In this document: in pieces, positions 1 to 8,222 of the stretch
Layout of the letters: every line of letters starts with the position of its first letter
How positions within the stretch are numbered: the stretch's first letter is position 1
Source: Clostridia bacterium
Lineage (GTDB): Bacteria > Bacillota > Clostridia > Oscillospirales > Acutalibacteraceae
Reading direction: 5' to 3'
NCBI GenBank assembly: GCA_017436285.1
Contig: JAFSDL010000010.1
Span: 1-64,000, forward strand
DNA length: 64,000 bases
Position numbers and translations under genes: made by a program
The notes under the pieces: generated by a model
The model's database searches: none
What the model was told of the DNA's origin: nothing
Seen by the model: the letters and a program-made list of their open reading frames with translations, nothing else

Positions 1-891
1 AAGAGTGCTATGGAAAACATCTGCATCGGGAAGAGCTTCGTTCAGGTCATTAACCATCTGAACCTCTCTTTCATCGGGACAGGAAGAGTCGTGACCGATA
101 GACCAGAAGCGATGATTTGTTGTCCAGTCGCCATCCTGCTCCTTCATAGCCTGCTCTGCTCTTGCCTGAATATTCTCTTTATGATACTCATAGAAGGGAT
201 GAGTGTACTGATAGTCAAGCTTCCAATCGCGGTCAATGAATTTGAATACACCATTGTTATCGTTCCAGAGCATATCACGATTATTTTCATCAGTCTGATT
301 GAAATAAACAGGTCTCTGAACAACATACCAGATGTTATAACGAGGTCTTTTTGCAAGACGGGATGCGAAAATGCGTGTTCCGTCAGGACTTTCCCAGAAG
401 AACTCTGAATTAGGTGCTTTATATTCGTTAATTCCGCGATAGAAGGATGCGAAATTAATGCCAAAGCCTGAATAAATCTGAGGAAGCTGAGAAATCTGAC
501 CCCAGCCGAATGGTGAGTAGCCTGTTTTACTGATACCACCCATTTCACGACCGATTTTGTGACCTAAAAGAAGGTTTCTGATAAGTGCCTCACTACCAAC
601 TGTGAATTCATCGGGAAGGCAGAACCAGGGACCAACCGCAATTTTGCCCTCCTGAATATATTTAATGAGCTTTTCCTTCTTTTCGGGGTAAACCTCAAGA
701 TAATCCTGAACGGGCATTGTCTGAGAGTCTAAATGGAAATGCTTATAATCAGGGTTTTTATCAAGAATATCAAGAAGCATATCAAGCATATAGCCGAGCA
801 TATACTGAGTTCTTCTTGCAGAGAAGCGCCATTCTCTGTCCCAATGGGTGTTTGATATAAAATGACATTGGATTCTATCTTTGTTTTCCAT
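1..891 (-). CDS. Glycoside hydrolase family 38-like protein (alpha-mannosidase type), partial
   Basis: This frame is open from an ATG at 891 to the left window edge (297 codons), so the C-terminal part is missing. The N-terminus has the family motif NTHWDREW at residues 14-21; in GH38 enzymes this His and Asp bind the active-site zinc. Further on SQLPQIYSGFG and FWESPDGTRIFASRL are typical of the family N-terminal domain. Oddly, the segment that normally reads DPFGH (the Asp is nucleophile and zinc ligand) reads YSPFGW, with Ser at residue 126. The start is supported by AAGGTGAAG just upstream. It follows the HAD gene by 10 bases, so both are probably one operon. GH38 enzymes cleave alpha-mannosides; the true substrate, and whether it is active, cannot be told. 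Confidence 0.8.
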   Translation of the reverse strand, partial: MENKDRIQCHFISNTHWDREWRFSARRTQYMLGYMLDMLLDILDKNPDYKHFHLDSQTMPVQDYLEVYPEKKEKLIKYIQEGKIAVGPWFCLPDEFTVGSEALIRNLLLGHKIGREMGGISKTGYSPFGWGQISQLPQIYSGFGINFASFYRGINEYKAPNSEFFWESPDGTRIFASRLAKRPRYNIWYVVQRPVYFNQTDENNRDMLWNDNNGVFKFIDRDWKLDYQYTHPFYEYHKENIQARAEQAMKEQDGDWTTNHRFWSIGHDSSCPDEREVQMVNDLNEALPDADVFHSTL

Positions 892-901
892 ATTCTTCAC
901 C

Positions 902-1897
902 TTAACCTTTAATAATCTTCATAATTTCAGCGAAATTATCGCAGAAATGTGAGCAAACTGCCTTTGTACCGCTTGATTCAATATTACCACCTGCAATACC
1001 GATTGTGGTATAGCCTGCAAGACGGACTGAGCAAGCACCTGCGCCACTGTCCTCAATGCCGATAACCTTGCTTCTGTCTGCAAATGCTTCACCGAGACCT
1101 ACAATGGATGTTTCACTGTAAAGCCAGGGGTGAGGCTTGGGAGAAAGCTCGCCAAGAGTACCTACGCTACCCTTTCTGAGAGGGAAGCCTGCGGAAATGA
1201 TTGCATCATAGAAATCCTTGGGGTCACCCATACCGAGAGTTTTGAATGCAGAAAGAATTTCAGGCCATGCCTTTTCATAAAGTCCTGATGTAACAAGACC
1301 GATTTTAACGCCCATATCCTTAAGCTCTAAAAGGAAGTCCTTAACGCCCTCTGTGGGAGTGAAAGCGCCGTCTTTACCGCGACCTGCCATAATTTCTTCC
1401 ATTTCTCTGTGAGTATGCTCAAAATAGAAATTCCTTGCCTTTTCAAGAGAAGCACCGGGGCAATATTTATCAATGCAATACTGAAGATGCTCAGAAACAG
1501 AGTGACCTGAAACAAAAGGTATATCCGCCTCTTCAAGCTGAAATTTAGGGTTACCGAGCATGCTTGCAGTTGTCATTTCAATAATCCATATCCAGAATTC
1601 CTCACTGCGGACTGTTGTTCCGTCAAGGTCCATAAGAACTGCATTGATGGGATATTCTGTTTTTACAGGGTAAACAGGATAATAAACGGGATAAGCTATT
1701 GCTGATTTAACACAAGCGAGGGTATGTGTTCCGAAGGAAACGAATTCAACCTTCTGATCACCTGTTGCGACAACAAATTCAATTCCGTTTTTGCCTGCCA
1801 CAAATTTTCCGTCCTCAGTTGCGGGAAGAAGATGGAAGCCGCTGTCCACCCCAACCTCACCTAAGTCGGGTATGTATAAAGTTTTGTCGAGAAGCAT
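902..1897 (-). CDS. HAD-superfamily hydrolase (beta-phosphoglucomutase-like) with N-terminal extension
   Basis: The 331-residue protein carries the HAD nucleophile motif MDLDGTT at residues 89-95, a Ser/Thr motif in LVTSGL, the Lys motif KPHPWLY and the acidic motif GIEDSGAG, in the order expected for a type I-cap HAD phosphatase or phosphomutase. About 85 residues precede the nucleophile; ordinary HAD proteins start only a few residues before it. This extension has no match I recognise. The start ATG is preceded by AGGAAAGGA, and a TTTACT/TAAAAT promoter lies about 35 bases upstream. It is co-directional with the GH38-like gene 10 bases downstream, suggesting handling of a phosphorylated sugar or sugar derivative. 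The exact substrate is unknown. Confidence 0.8.
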   Translation of the reverse strand: MLLDKTLYIPDLGEVGVDSGFHLLPATEDGKFVAGKNGIEFVVATGDQKVEFVSFGTHTLACVKSAIAYPVYYPVYPVKTEYPINAVLMDLDGTTVRSEEFWIWIIEMTTASMLGNPKFQLEEADIPFVSGHSVSEHLQYCIDKYCPGASLEKARNFYFEHTHREMEEIMAGRGKDGAFTPTEGVKDFLLELKDMGVKIGLVTSGLYEKAWPEILSAFKTLGMGDPKDFYDAIISAGFPLRKGSVGTLGELSPKPHPWLYSETSIVGLGEAFADRSKVIGIEDSGAGACSVRLAGYTTIGIAGGNIESSGTKAVCSHFCDNFAEIMKIIKG

Positions 1898-1931
1898 AAA
1901 AAGTGTCCTTTCCTATTACATAATTAAACTG

Positions 1932-1960
1932 ATTTTAGCATATTATTTCCGTTAAGTAAA
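1932..1960 (-). promoter_or_regulatory. Promoter of the HAD/GH38 operon
   Basis: On the minus strand TTTACT (1960-1955) and TAAAAT (1937-1932) are separated by 17 bases, leaving a leader of roughly 30 bases to the HAD start codon. It sits back to back with the promoter of the rightward gene. Confidence 0.6.
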
Positions 1961-1993
1961 TCATATTTGGTAAAATATTGTAAACTTTTTTGT

Positions 1994-2022
1994 TTTACTT
2001 AATGGTTTTTATGTGATATAAT
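1994..2022 (+). promoter_or_regulatory. Promoter of the C-GCAxxG-C-C gene
   Basis: TTTACT (1994-1999), 17 bases, TATAAT (2017-2022). The predicted start of transcription near 2029 favours the ATG at 2051 as start codon over the one at 2036. Confidence 0.65.
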
Positions 2023-2050
2023 TTAATAAAATTTTATGGGATGTGAAAAT

Positions 2051-2497
2051 ATGAAAAATCATTCAGAAAAAGCGGCAAAATTGTTTATAAACGGTTGCAA
2101 CTGCTCTCAGGCGGTTTTCGGTGCATTTGCAGAGGACTGCGGTATTGATTTTGAAACCGCACTTAAGCTTTCCTCATCTTTTGGCGGTGGTATGGGCAGA
2201 CTCAGAGAAACCTGCGGTGCGGTTACGGGTATGTTTATGGTTGCAGGGCTTCTCAAGGGATATGCAGATACCGATAATAAAGAGATAAAAGACAACCATT
2301 ACAAGCTTATTCAGGAGCTTGCAAATGAATTTAAAAAGTTTTACGGAACATATAATTGCAATGAGCTTTTGGGAAATATCGGCAAAGGTACTTATGTATC
2401 ATCTCCCCGCACTGCTGAATATTATAAAACAAGACCCTGTGTTAATTTTGTAATAACTGCCGCAGAAATATTGGATAAATATTTTTTTAATGAATAA
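2051..2497 (+). CDS. C-GCAxxG-C-C family protein
   Basis: The protein (148 residues from this start) shows the conserved pattern of the family named C_GCAxxG_C_C: NGCNCSQAVFGAF near the N-terminus, then FGGGMGRLRETCGAVTGMFM, and a late Cys in YNCNELLG. The conserved cysteines suggest a redox or metal-binding role; the family has no firmly established function that I know. I chose ATG 2051 because GGGATGTG lies 5-12 bases before it and the promoter places transcription start near 2029; an in-frame ATG at 2036 would add five residues. It stands alone, divergent from the HAD gene and 90 bases before the permease gene, which has its own promoter. Confidence 0.8.
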   Translation: MKNHSEKAAKLFINGCNCSQAVFGAFAEDCGIDFETALKLSSSFGGGMGRLRETCGAVTGMFMVAGLLKGYADTDNKEIKDNHYKLIQELANEFKKFYGTYNCNELLGNIGKGTYVSSPRTAEYYKTRPCVNFVITAAEILDKYFFNE

Positions 2498-2533
2498 AAA
2501 CACAAAAATTATGAATAAATTTTAAATTTTCTA

Positions 2534-2562
2534 TTTACAAAACTTTAGTACAGTAATATAAT
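2534..2562 (+). promoter_or_regulatory. Promoter of the APC permease gene
   Basis: TTTACA (2534-2539), 17 bases, TATAAT (2557-2562), about 25 bases before the ribosome binding site. Confidence 0.65.
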
Positions 2563-2594
2563 GAAGTAAAATTTTATCCGAAAGGGTGTTTTTT

Positions 2595-4022
2595 ATGGAA
2601 AAAGGTCTTAAAAAGCAATACGGACTTTTAATGGCAATTTGTATGGTAGTCGGCACCGTTGTCGGCTCCGGTGTTTTCTTCAAGGCACAGGCAATTCTTC
2701 AGAAAACAAACGGTGATATGCCCATGGGTATTCTTGCTTGGATTATCGGTGGTGCGGTTATGATTTTCTGCGTTTTAGCCTTCTGCGTTATGGCTCAGCG
2801 CTACGAGAAGGTTAACGGTCTTGTTGACTATGCAGAAGCAACAATCGGCAGTAAATACGCTTACTTTATGGGATTCTTCTCAACAGTTATTTACACTCCC
2901 GCTATGACATCTGTTCTTGCTTGGCTTACAGCAAGATATTTCCTTGTTTTCGTAACATCAGTTAATCCTGATTTCGCAATCAACGGAAATCCTGTAACAA
3001 GCTCTGAAACCTTCCTTCTTGCAGGCTTCATTCTTATTGTTGTTTTTGCAGTTAACACACTTTCCTCAAAGCTTGCAGGTAAGCTTCAGATCAGTGCAAC
3101 CTTCATTAAGCTCATCCCCCTTCTCTTAATGGCAGTTGTTGGTACCATCTATGGCTTGACTCACAACTTTGCAGGTGAACCCACATCAATTCTTGCCACA
3201 AACTTCGGCACAGGCACAGGCGATTTCTCGCCCCTCTTTGGTGCAGTTGTTGCTACTGCTTTCGCTTATGAAGGCTGGATTCTTGCTACATCTATCAACT
3301 CCGAAATTAAAAACTCCAAGAAAAACCTTCCCATCGCTCTTGTTTTAGGTGGTATTATCATTATTGCTATTTACCTCTTCTACTACATCGGCGTTGCAGG
3401 TGGTGCTCCCGTTCAGACACTTATTGACGAAGGTACTGCTCCCGCATTCATCACTGTTTTCGGTAATGTTTTCGGTAACATTCTCAACCTCTTCGTTTCA
3501 GTTTCCTGCTTAGGTACTCTTAACGGTCTTCTTATCGGTTGCATTCGTGGTATGTATTCTCTTTCAGTTCGTAATATGGGTCCCAAGGTTAACCTTATGA
3601 AGCAGATTGATGAAGGCTCAGGTATGCCCTCTAACTCCTGTATCGTTGGTCTTGTAATCGTTGCAGCCTGGATGGTTTATTTCTTTGGTGCAAACCTTAC
3701 AACTCCCTGGTTCGGCAAATTCAGCTTTGACTCCTCAGAGCTTCCCATTATCACAATCTATGGTCTTTACATTCCAATGTTCGTTCAGTTTATGAGAAAA
3801 GAAAAAGAGCTTCCCGCTCTCAAGAGATTCGTTCTTCCCGGTCTCGGAATCATCGGTTCTGCATTTATGGTATTTGCAGCACTTTATTCACATGGTTATG
3901 CTCCCTATATCGCTGCTAAGGAAGCAGGTCAGGGCTTTACCTGCCCCGTTCTCTTCTACCTTATTGTTTTCGCAGTAATTATGGCAATTGGTATGGCAGT
4001 TATGAAGCCCAAGAAGAAATAA
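2595..4022 (+). CDS. APC-superfamily amino acid permease
   Basis: A 475-residue, strongly hydrophobic protein with about twelve membrane segments. The first segment has the APC signature VVGTVVGSGVFFKA, where the unwound GSG region binds the substrate backbone. This places it in the amino acid-polyamine-organocation superfamily, importing or exchanging amino acids across the cytoplasmic membrane; the substrate is not predictable. The start ATG at 2595 has GAAAGGG eight bases upstream; an in-frame GTG at 2586 overlaps that site and is unlikely. The gene has its own promoter and is followed 19 bases later by a strong hairpin, so it is monocistronic. Many codons end in C or T (CTT, ACC, ATC), as in other highly expressed genes of this window. 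Confidence 0.85.
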   Translation: MEKGLKKQYGLLMAICMVVGTVVGSGVFFKAQAILQKTNGDMPMGILAWIIGGAVMIFCVLAFCVMAQRYEKVNGLVDYAEATIGSKYAYFMGFFSTVIYTPAMTSVLAWLTARYFLVFVTSVNPDFAINGNPVTSSETFLLAGFILIVVFAVNTLSSKLAGKLQISATFIKLIPLLLMAVVGTIYGLTHNFAGEPTSILATNFGTGTGDFSPLFGAVVATAFAYEGWILATSINSEIKNSKKNLPIALVLGGIIIIAIYLFYYIGVAGGAPVQTLIDEGTAPAFITVFGNVFGNILNLFVSVSCLGTLNGLLIGCIRGMYSLSVRNMGPKVNLMKQIDEGSGMPSNSCIVGLVIVAAWMVYFFGANLTTPWFGKFSFDSSELPIITIYGLYIPMFVQFMRKEKELPALKRFVLPGLGIIGSAFMVFAALYSHGYAPYIAAKEAGQGFTCPVLFYLIVFAVIMAIGMAVMKPKKK

Positions 4023-4040
4023 TCCGATATAAATTTTATG

Positions 4041-4079
4041 ACCCTGTTGCTTTTCACAAGGAAAAGTAACAGGGTCATT
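4041..4079. terminator. Hairpin between convergent genes
   Basis: A 15-bp stem (4041-4055 with 4061-4075, one G-T pair) with a 5-base loop sits between the permease and the convergent SIS gene. The T-tract is weak on both sides (CATTTGTTATT on plus), so it may serve both genes. Confidence 0.65.
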
Positions 4080-4081
4080 TG

Positions 4082-4708
4082 TTATTCAAAAAATTCACTT
4101 TCTAACATTGCACAGATTGTGTGATATACAGGCAAGGTATATTCCTGAATTTCAGGGGTTATTGTTGAAGGTAATTTAATGCAAGCATCAGAAATATCTG
4201 AAAGAATCCCCCCCTTTTCCCCTACTACTGAAACGACCTTACCGCCTTTAGCCTTTGCAGTCTGGGCGGCAGCAACAACATTTTTGGAATTGCCCGAGGT
4301 TGAAAGACAAAGAAGCGTATCATTTTCATTCATTAAGCCATAAACCTGCTGAGCAAAAACAAGGTCGGGGTTGCAGTCGTTACAGAAGGCGGTCATTAAA
4401 GCGCTCTCGCCCACAAGGGAAATTGCAGGCAAAGCACCCTGAAGACCGTTTGCAATTTCTTTATTCTGAAATTTAGCTTTTTCGCTTTCGGGAAGCTGAC
4501 GACTTAACATAAAGCTCTTCATTAATTCCCCTACAATATGGCTACTATCGGAAGCACTGCCACCATTACCGCAAACAAGTAATTTACCTTTATTTATGTA
4601 GGTTGCTTTGATTATTTCAAATACCTTTTCAACCTCCTCTTTAACACAAGAAAGTTCAGGGTATCTTCTGAATAAATCATTATATATTTTTTCAACATTA
4701 TTTTTCAT
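4082..4708 (-). CDS. SIS-domain isomerase, GmhA-like (phosphoheptose isomerase type)
   Basis: The 208-residue protein is a single SIS domain. GNGGSASDSSHIVGEL (residues 47-62) and STSGNSKN (136-143) are the sugar-phosphate binding loops. Near residue 190, IQEYTLPVYH resembles the Gln/His metal site of phosphoheptose isomerase GmhA, which converts sedoheptulose 7-phosphate to D-glycero-D-manno-heptose 7-phosphate. Length fits GmhA. It is translated just after the ROK kinase: the ROK stop codon lies inside its AAGGTGAT ribosome binding site. A kinase and a sugar-phosphate isomerase in one operon suggests a two-step sugar route; whether the sugar is a heptose or an amino sugar is inference only. 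Confidence 0.75.
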   Translation of the reverse strand: MKNNVEKIYNDLFRRYPELSCVKEEVEKVFEIIKATYINKGKLLVCGNGGSASDSSHIVGELMKSFMLSRQLPESEKAKFQNKEIANGLQGALPAISLVGESALMTAFCNDCNPDLVFAQQVYGLMNENDTLLCLSTSGNSKNVVAAAQTAKAKGGKVVSVVGEKGGILSDISDACIKLPSTITPEIQEYTLPVYHTICAMLESEFFE

Positions 4709-4717
4709 ATTATCACC

Positions 4718-5689
4718 TTAAAACAACACGCCCAAAGCGGCAAAATCTCCTATACTGTCCCCTAATTTTGCAGGTAAAATTTCACAGACCTCTGCATTGA
4801 ATGAGAGGGCTTCTTTTTTTATAACATCTTTAATTATCGGCAGGAAAAACTCCTGATTTCTTTCATAAATACTGCCGATAACAACTGCCTCGGGATTAAG
4901 AATATCAATAATAACCGAAAGACCTCTGCCGAGATATTCAGCGCATTTAGTGTAAACCTCTTTTGCAAAGGTATCGCCCTGATACATAGCCTCGGCAACG
5001 ATTTTCGCATCAAGCTTTTCAATATCCTCTTGGGTTTTGAAAAGAAGGCTTACTTTGTTCTCTTCAAGATATTTTTTTGCAGTCATCTGAGCAAGATTTT
5101 TAATTCCGCCACCTGAACAGAAGCCCTCGAAGGAGCCTGCCTTACCATAGCCAACAGGACCATTTTCTGCAAGGCGGATATGCCCTACCTCACCTGCACA
5201 GTCATTGGTGCCACAATAGAGCCTACCATCAAGAATCAGCCCTGCGCCCATACCTGTGCCAAATGTGAGAAACACAAGGTTATTGTAGCCCTTACCTGCA
5301 CCAAAGCGCCATTCCGCAACGGCACAGGCATTGGCATCGTTATGAAGAACACACCTTACACCAAAATGCTCACGGACAATTTTCACAATGGGAACATTAT
5401 CCCAATCAGGAAGATTTGGGGGGCAGTTAATTGTACCTTTTTTACTGTTAAGAGGCCCGCCACAGCTTATTCCTACACCGATTAATTCGGTGCTTTTTAT
5501 ATTGTTTCGGGAAAGAAGCTCATCGCCCTTTTCAAGAATTTCATTTAAAACCGCTTTCCAACCACGCTTAACATCTGTAGGAAATTTGATTTTATCAATT
5601 ATAAAGCCATCGGTATTTTCACAAAGCTCACCCTTACCGAGAATTACCGCACATTTCGTGCCACCGATATCAATGCCTAAGGAATACAC
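4718..5689 (-). CDS. ROK-family sugar kinase lacking the zinc cysteines
   Basis: The protein (323 residues) opens with the phosphate-binding motif GIDIGGTKCAVIL and has HNDANACAVAEW (catalytic Asp region) and FGTGMGAGLI (second ATP motif), which define the ROK family of sugar kinases and regulators. There is no N-terminal helix-turn-helix, so it is an enzyme, not a repressor. The ROK zinc motif CxCGxxGCxE reads VGYGKAGSFE: all three cysteines are replaced. I chose the GTG at 5689 because GGTGGTGAT precedes it and a TTGCCA/TATATT promoter lies at 5746-5718; an upstream ATG at 5746 falls on the -35 box. The SIS gene follows directly. Substrate unknown; glucose-like or N-acetyl sugars are usual for the family. 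Confidence 0.8.
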   Translation of the reverse strand: MYSLGIDIGGTKCAVILGKGELCENTDGFIIDKIKFPTDVKRGWKAVLNEILEKGDELLSRNNIKSTELIGVGISCGGPLNSKKGTINCPPNLPDWDNVPIVKIVREHFGVRCVLHNDANACAVAEWRFGAGKGYNNLVFLTFGTGMGAGLILDGRLYCGTNDCAGEVGHIRLAENGPVGYGKAGSFEGFCSGGGIKNLAQMTAKKYLEENKVSLLFKTQEDIEKLDAKIVAEAMYQGDTFAKEVYTKCAEYLGRGLSVIIDILNPEAVVIGSIYERNQEFFLPIIKDVIKKEALSFNAEVCEILPAKLGDSIGDFAALGVLF

Positions 5690-5717
5690 ATTATCACCAC
5701 CAAAGGAGTATGAATTT

Positions 5718-5746
5718 AATATAACAAAAATTATAGTTGGTGGCAA
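5718..5746 (-). promoter_or_regulatory. Promoter of the ROK-SIS operon
   Basis: TTGCCA (5746-5741), 17 bases, TATATT (5723-5718) on the minus strand. Each box is one base from consensus. It fixes the ROK start at the GTG at 5689. Confidence 0.6.
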
Positions 5747-5805
5747 GTAAAAAATATAAAATTCAGCTTTGCGATACTTTTACAAAGGCATATCTTTACG
5801 GGGCA

Positions 5806-5932
5806 ACCCACCACCATTCCGCCCAAACATCGTAATAAAAGTGAGTAATTTCACCCGAAATACATTTATCAAAATTGATATATATATTTAGGAATGGTCC
5901 CCCTCCCTATTTGCCCAAGGGCAAACAGGGAT
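5806..5932. repeat. Intergenic hairpin repeat, copy A
   Basis: ACCCACCACC (5806-5815) followed by ATTCC pairs across about 70 bases with GGAAT (5891-5895), then GGTCCCCCTCC (5896-5906), then a 12-bp hairpin with one mismatch (5905-5916 with 5919-5930) ending AGGGAT. The same order of words occurs at 60459-60514. Downstream (5941-5984) is low-complexity CTGG/GACTGGTGACT sequence. No gene is visible in 5750-5986. Confidence 0.5.
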
Positions 5933-5986
5933 GATAAAAGTTGAAATACTTTTACATACTGGCAGCTGGTGGCTGGCGACTGGTGA

Positions 5987-7156
5987 CTAAGTTTTCTTAC
6001 TATGAAATGTTTCTTCACCGATTCGTCTTATTGTCACATCGGTGGTTATTGTTAATTTTATTTCGGGGAAGATTTTATCCCAATCGTTTATCATATTTTT
6101 ATATAAATCATTTTCTTTTAATCTTAGTCTTTTACCATAGCGCACAACATCTGCACCGTGCTTTCCCTGAAGAACTATCAGGGTGTTTTCTGCTTTTTTG
6201 CACAAAGCCTCGCCCACTGCAGTCTGAAAGGCTTCAATAACACCTGTATCGGTATTGAAATATTCTGCACCCTGCACGCCCTCAAGGTCGCAGGAGAGTT
6301 TCACTGTCAGATTATAATGGAGAACTCCGTTTTCTTGAATAATTTTATATTTGCTTTTACCTTTATTTATATAAAAAGAGGCTTTCTGACCATTGGGTAA
6401 ATCCGCACTGATTACCCCCTCTTCAAATTTATCATTAAGAATTGCAATGCCCTCGGCAGCTTGTGAATCTATATACATTGAAAATGTACTGTCTGTGCCG
6501 AAAATTGCACAACCATCCAGATCAAAATTTTCATTTTCTCCGTTTTTCTGTATTTTAACTGCGGGAATACAAAGTCCCGAAGCCTCATCCTTGATATAGT
6601 TGATTGCATCAATAATTCTGACCTTTGGAACAAGGGATTGTTTTGCACTTTCCTCTAACATATTTTCAAGGATTTTGCTTTTTATTGTGTCGGTTAAAAG
6701 CTTTGCTCTTATAACCTTTTCACCTGTTGTGTTTTTTGCAACACATAATAATTGTGAGGCTCTTGAATCATAATTCCTTTCAAAAAAATCCAAAATATCT
6801 GAAAGATTTCTGTTTGCTGCCTCTTCACCGATTACAATTACTCTGTTATGGGCAAACATGGGCTCATTACCGCTTTTGGTTATAAGCTTGCGAAGAGCCT
6901 CGCCCACGGTTTTTCCCTCAGCAGTATATATTTTTGTTTTATTTTCACTGTTACCGTTACCGCCGGGACTTCCGCTTTGCTCATTATTAAGAAGCTCAAC
7001 TGTTACCTTGAAGCCATCATTTGTAGTATCTATACCTATCCCCTGCATAATCATCAATTCCGAAAGCTCTGTGCCCGGCTTTTCACAAGAGGAAAAGGAT
7101 AACAAACAAGCCACAGAAAGAGAAAGCAGGGCGCATACCTTAAGATATTTTTTCAT
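5987..7156 (-). CDS. gerC: Ger(x)C family spore germination lipoprotein
   Basis: The 389-residue protein starts with a lipoprotein signal peptide ending in a lipobox, LSFSSC with Cys24. It continues with the Ger(x)C pattern: LMIMQGIGIDTTNDGFKVTVEL, EALRKLITKSGNEPMFAHNRVIVIGEE, and the C-terminal domain ending in FPEIKLTITTDVTIRR. GerC-type lipoproteins are the third subunit of germinant receptors in the inner spore membrane and are needed for response to nutrients. The gene overlaps gerB by 17 bases and is the last of gerA-gerB-gerC. No clear terminator follows; 300 bases of repeat-like sequence lie downstream. Confidence 0.9.
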   Translation of the reverse strand: MKKYLKVCALLSLSVACLLSFSSCEKPGTELSELMIMQGIGIDTTNDGFKVTVELLNNEQSGSPGGNGNSENKTKIYTAEGKTVGEALRKLITKSGNEPMFAHNRVIVIGEEAANRNLSDILDFFERNYDSRASQLLCVAKNTTGEKVIRAKLLTDTIKSKILENMLEESAKQSLVPKVRIIDAINYIKDEASGLCIPAVKIQKNGENENFDLDGCAIFGTDSTFSMYIDSQAAEGIAILNDKFEEGVISADLPNGQKASFYINKGKSKYKIIQENGVLHYNLTVKLSCDLEGVQGAEYFNTDTGVIEAFQTAVGEALCKKAENTLIVLQGKHGADVVRYGKRLRLKENDLYKNMINDWDKIFPEIKLTITTDVTIRRIGEETFHSKKT

Positions 7157-8222
7157 TTTTCTTTCTCCTTTTTATCAGATTATATATGAGCAAAACTGAG
7201 GGCAGAACAATAACAGGAGCAAGGTATATTCCCATCACAAGAGGTGTAAAGGAAATAAAATTGAAATTATTGATGTTGCCTGAAATAAAAATTAAAAAGC
7301 CTGTTATAACCGCACCCACTGATATAGCAGTAATTTTTTCGGAAAGCCTCGGAAAAGCAAAGCCGATGCATTTGACAATTGCAGAAATATAAAGAGTAAG
7401 CTTTGTTACAACGCACAAAATCCATATTGCAGTTTCCAGAGCATCAAGCCTTTCAAAAAGACCGAACTGAGCAAGGGTTACTGCAGAATATGTTGGGAAA
7501 AGCTGAGTATCTGCAAAAGCACCCAATGTTCCGATAACAAAAAACAGAATAAAGGAAAATGAAAGGGCGCTGAGAACCGACCAAAGAATATAATGCTTTT
7601 TAACATTTCCTTTTATTTCAGGGAAAAATATTACTATTGCACCGATTTCCGATGCCTGAATTGAAAAGCTCAGGCTATCTGTTATGAATTTGCCCACACC
7701 ATTTTCAAAAAGTGGTGTGAAATTGAGTAAATCCACCTCTTTTGAAAGAGTGAATGAAGCAAATGCAGTTGCAGCTACAACTATAAGAGTGAAAATTGTA
7801 CTTGCTCTGCCCAATGCGCCGATACCGCAAAAGGTAAGTGCCACGCAAACTGCCACAAGCCCCATTAAAAAATAAGTCATTTCCGTTCCCGGAAACAGCT
7901 CTGAGCTTGCAAAAAGGTCAAAGCGAGCCACAGTCATAAGAGCATCAATAAAATAAACAACACCATAAAACAGAGCGACTCCCTTATAAACCTTACTTTT
8001 CTTTTCTGCCTGCAGATTTTCTTTAAGCCCACCCTTTGTGCAAAGAAAATAAATGGGTAAGGCAAAAAGAATACTGACAACTGCAAAAACAACAGGTCTT
8101 AAAAGAGCTTCCGCAGTTGCTATTGTGATTTTTGGCGAGGAAATATACATAAACATACTGCCGAGCATTGAAAGGTACAAAAGCGCAAAAAATTGTGGTG
8201 CGCTCACAGATGATTTTGTCAT
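7140..8222 (-). CDS. gerB: GerAB/ArcD/ProY family germinant receptor permease subunit
   Basis: A 360-residue integral membrane protein with about ten hydrophobic segments and the family feel of an APC-fold transporter: FALLYLSMLGSMFMYISSP at the start, SSELFPGTEMTYFLMGL in the middle. In germinant receptors the B subunit is the membrane part that binds the nutrient. The start overlaps the end of gerA by four bases, and the end overlaps the start of gerC by 17, which indicates translational coupling. The germinant is not predictable from sequence. Confidence 0.9.
   Translation of the reverse strand: MTKSSVSAPQFFALLYLSMLGSMFMYISSPKITIATAEALLRPVVFAVVSILFALPIYFLCTKGGLKENLQAEKKSKVYKGVALFYGVVYFIDALMTVARFDLFASSELFPGTEMTYFLMGLVAVCVALTFCGIGALGRASTIFTLIVVAATAFASFTLSKEVDLLNFTPLFENGVGKFITDSLSFSIQASEIGAIVIFFPEIKGNVKKHYILWSVLSALSFSFILFFVIGTLGAFADTQLFPTYSAVTLAQFGLFERLDALETAIWILCVVTKLTLYISAIVKCIGFAFPRLSEKITAISVGAVITGFLIFISGNINNFNFISFTPLVMGIYLAPVIVLPSVLLIYNLIKRRKKNEKIS

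Noticed and set aside
10..548. Open frames on both strands at the left edge
   Set aside because: They lie in other frames of the GH38-like gene, which explains the region better with family motifs from residue 10 onward.
5690..5746. Longer ROK start at 5746 with a hydrophobic N-terminus
   Set aside because: The ATG falls on the -35 box of the promoter, and the family motif starts right after the GTG at 5689.
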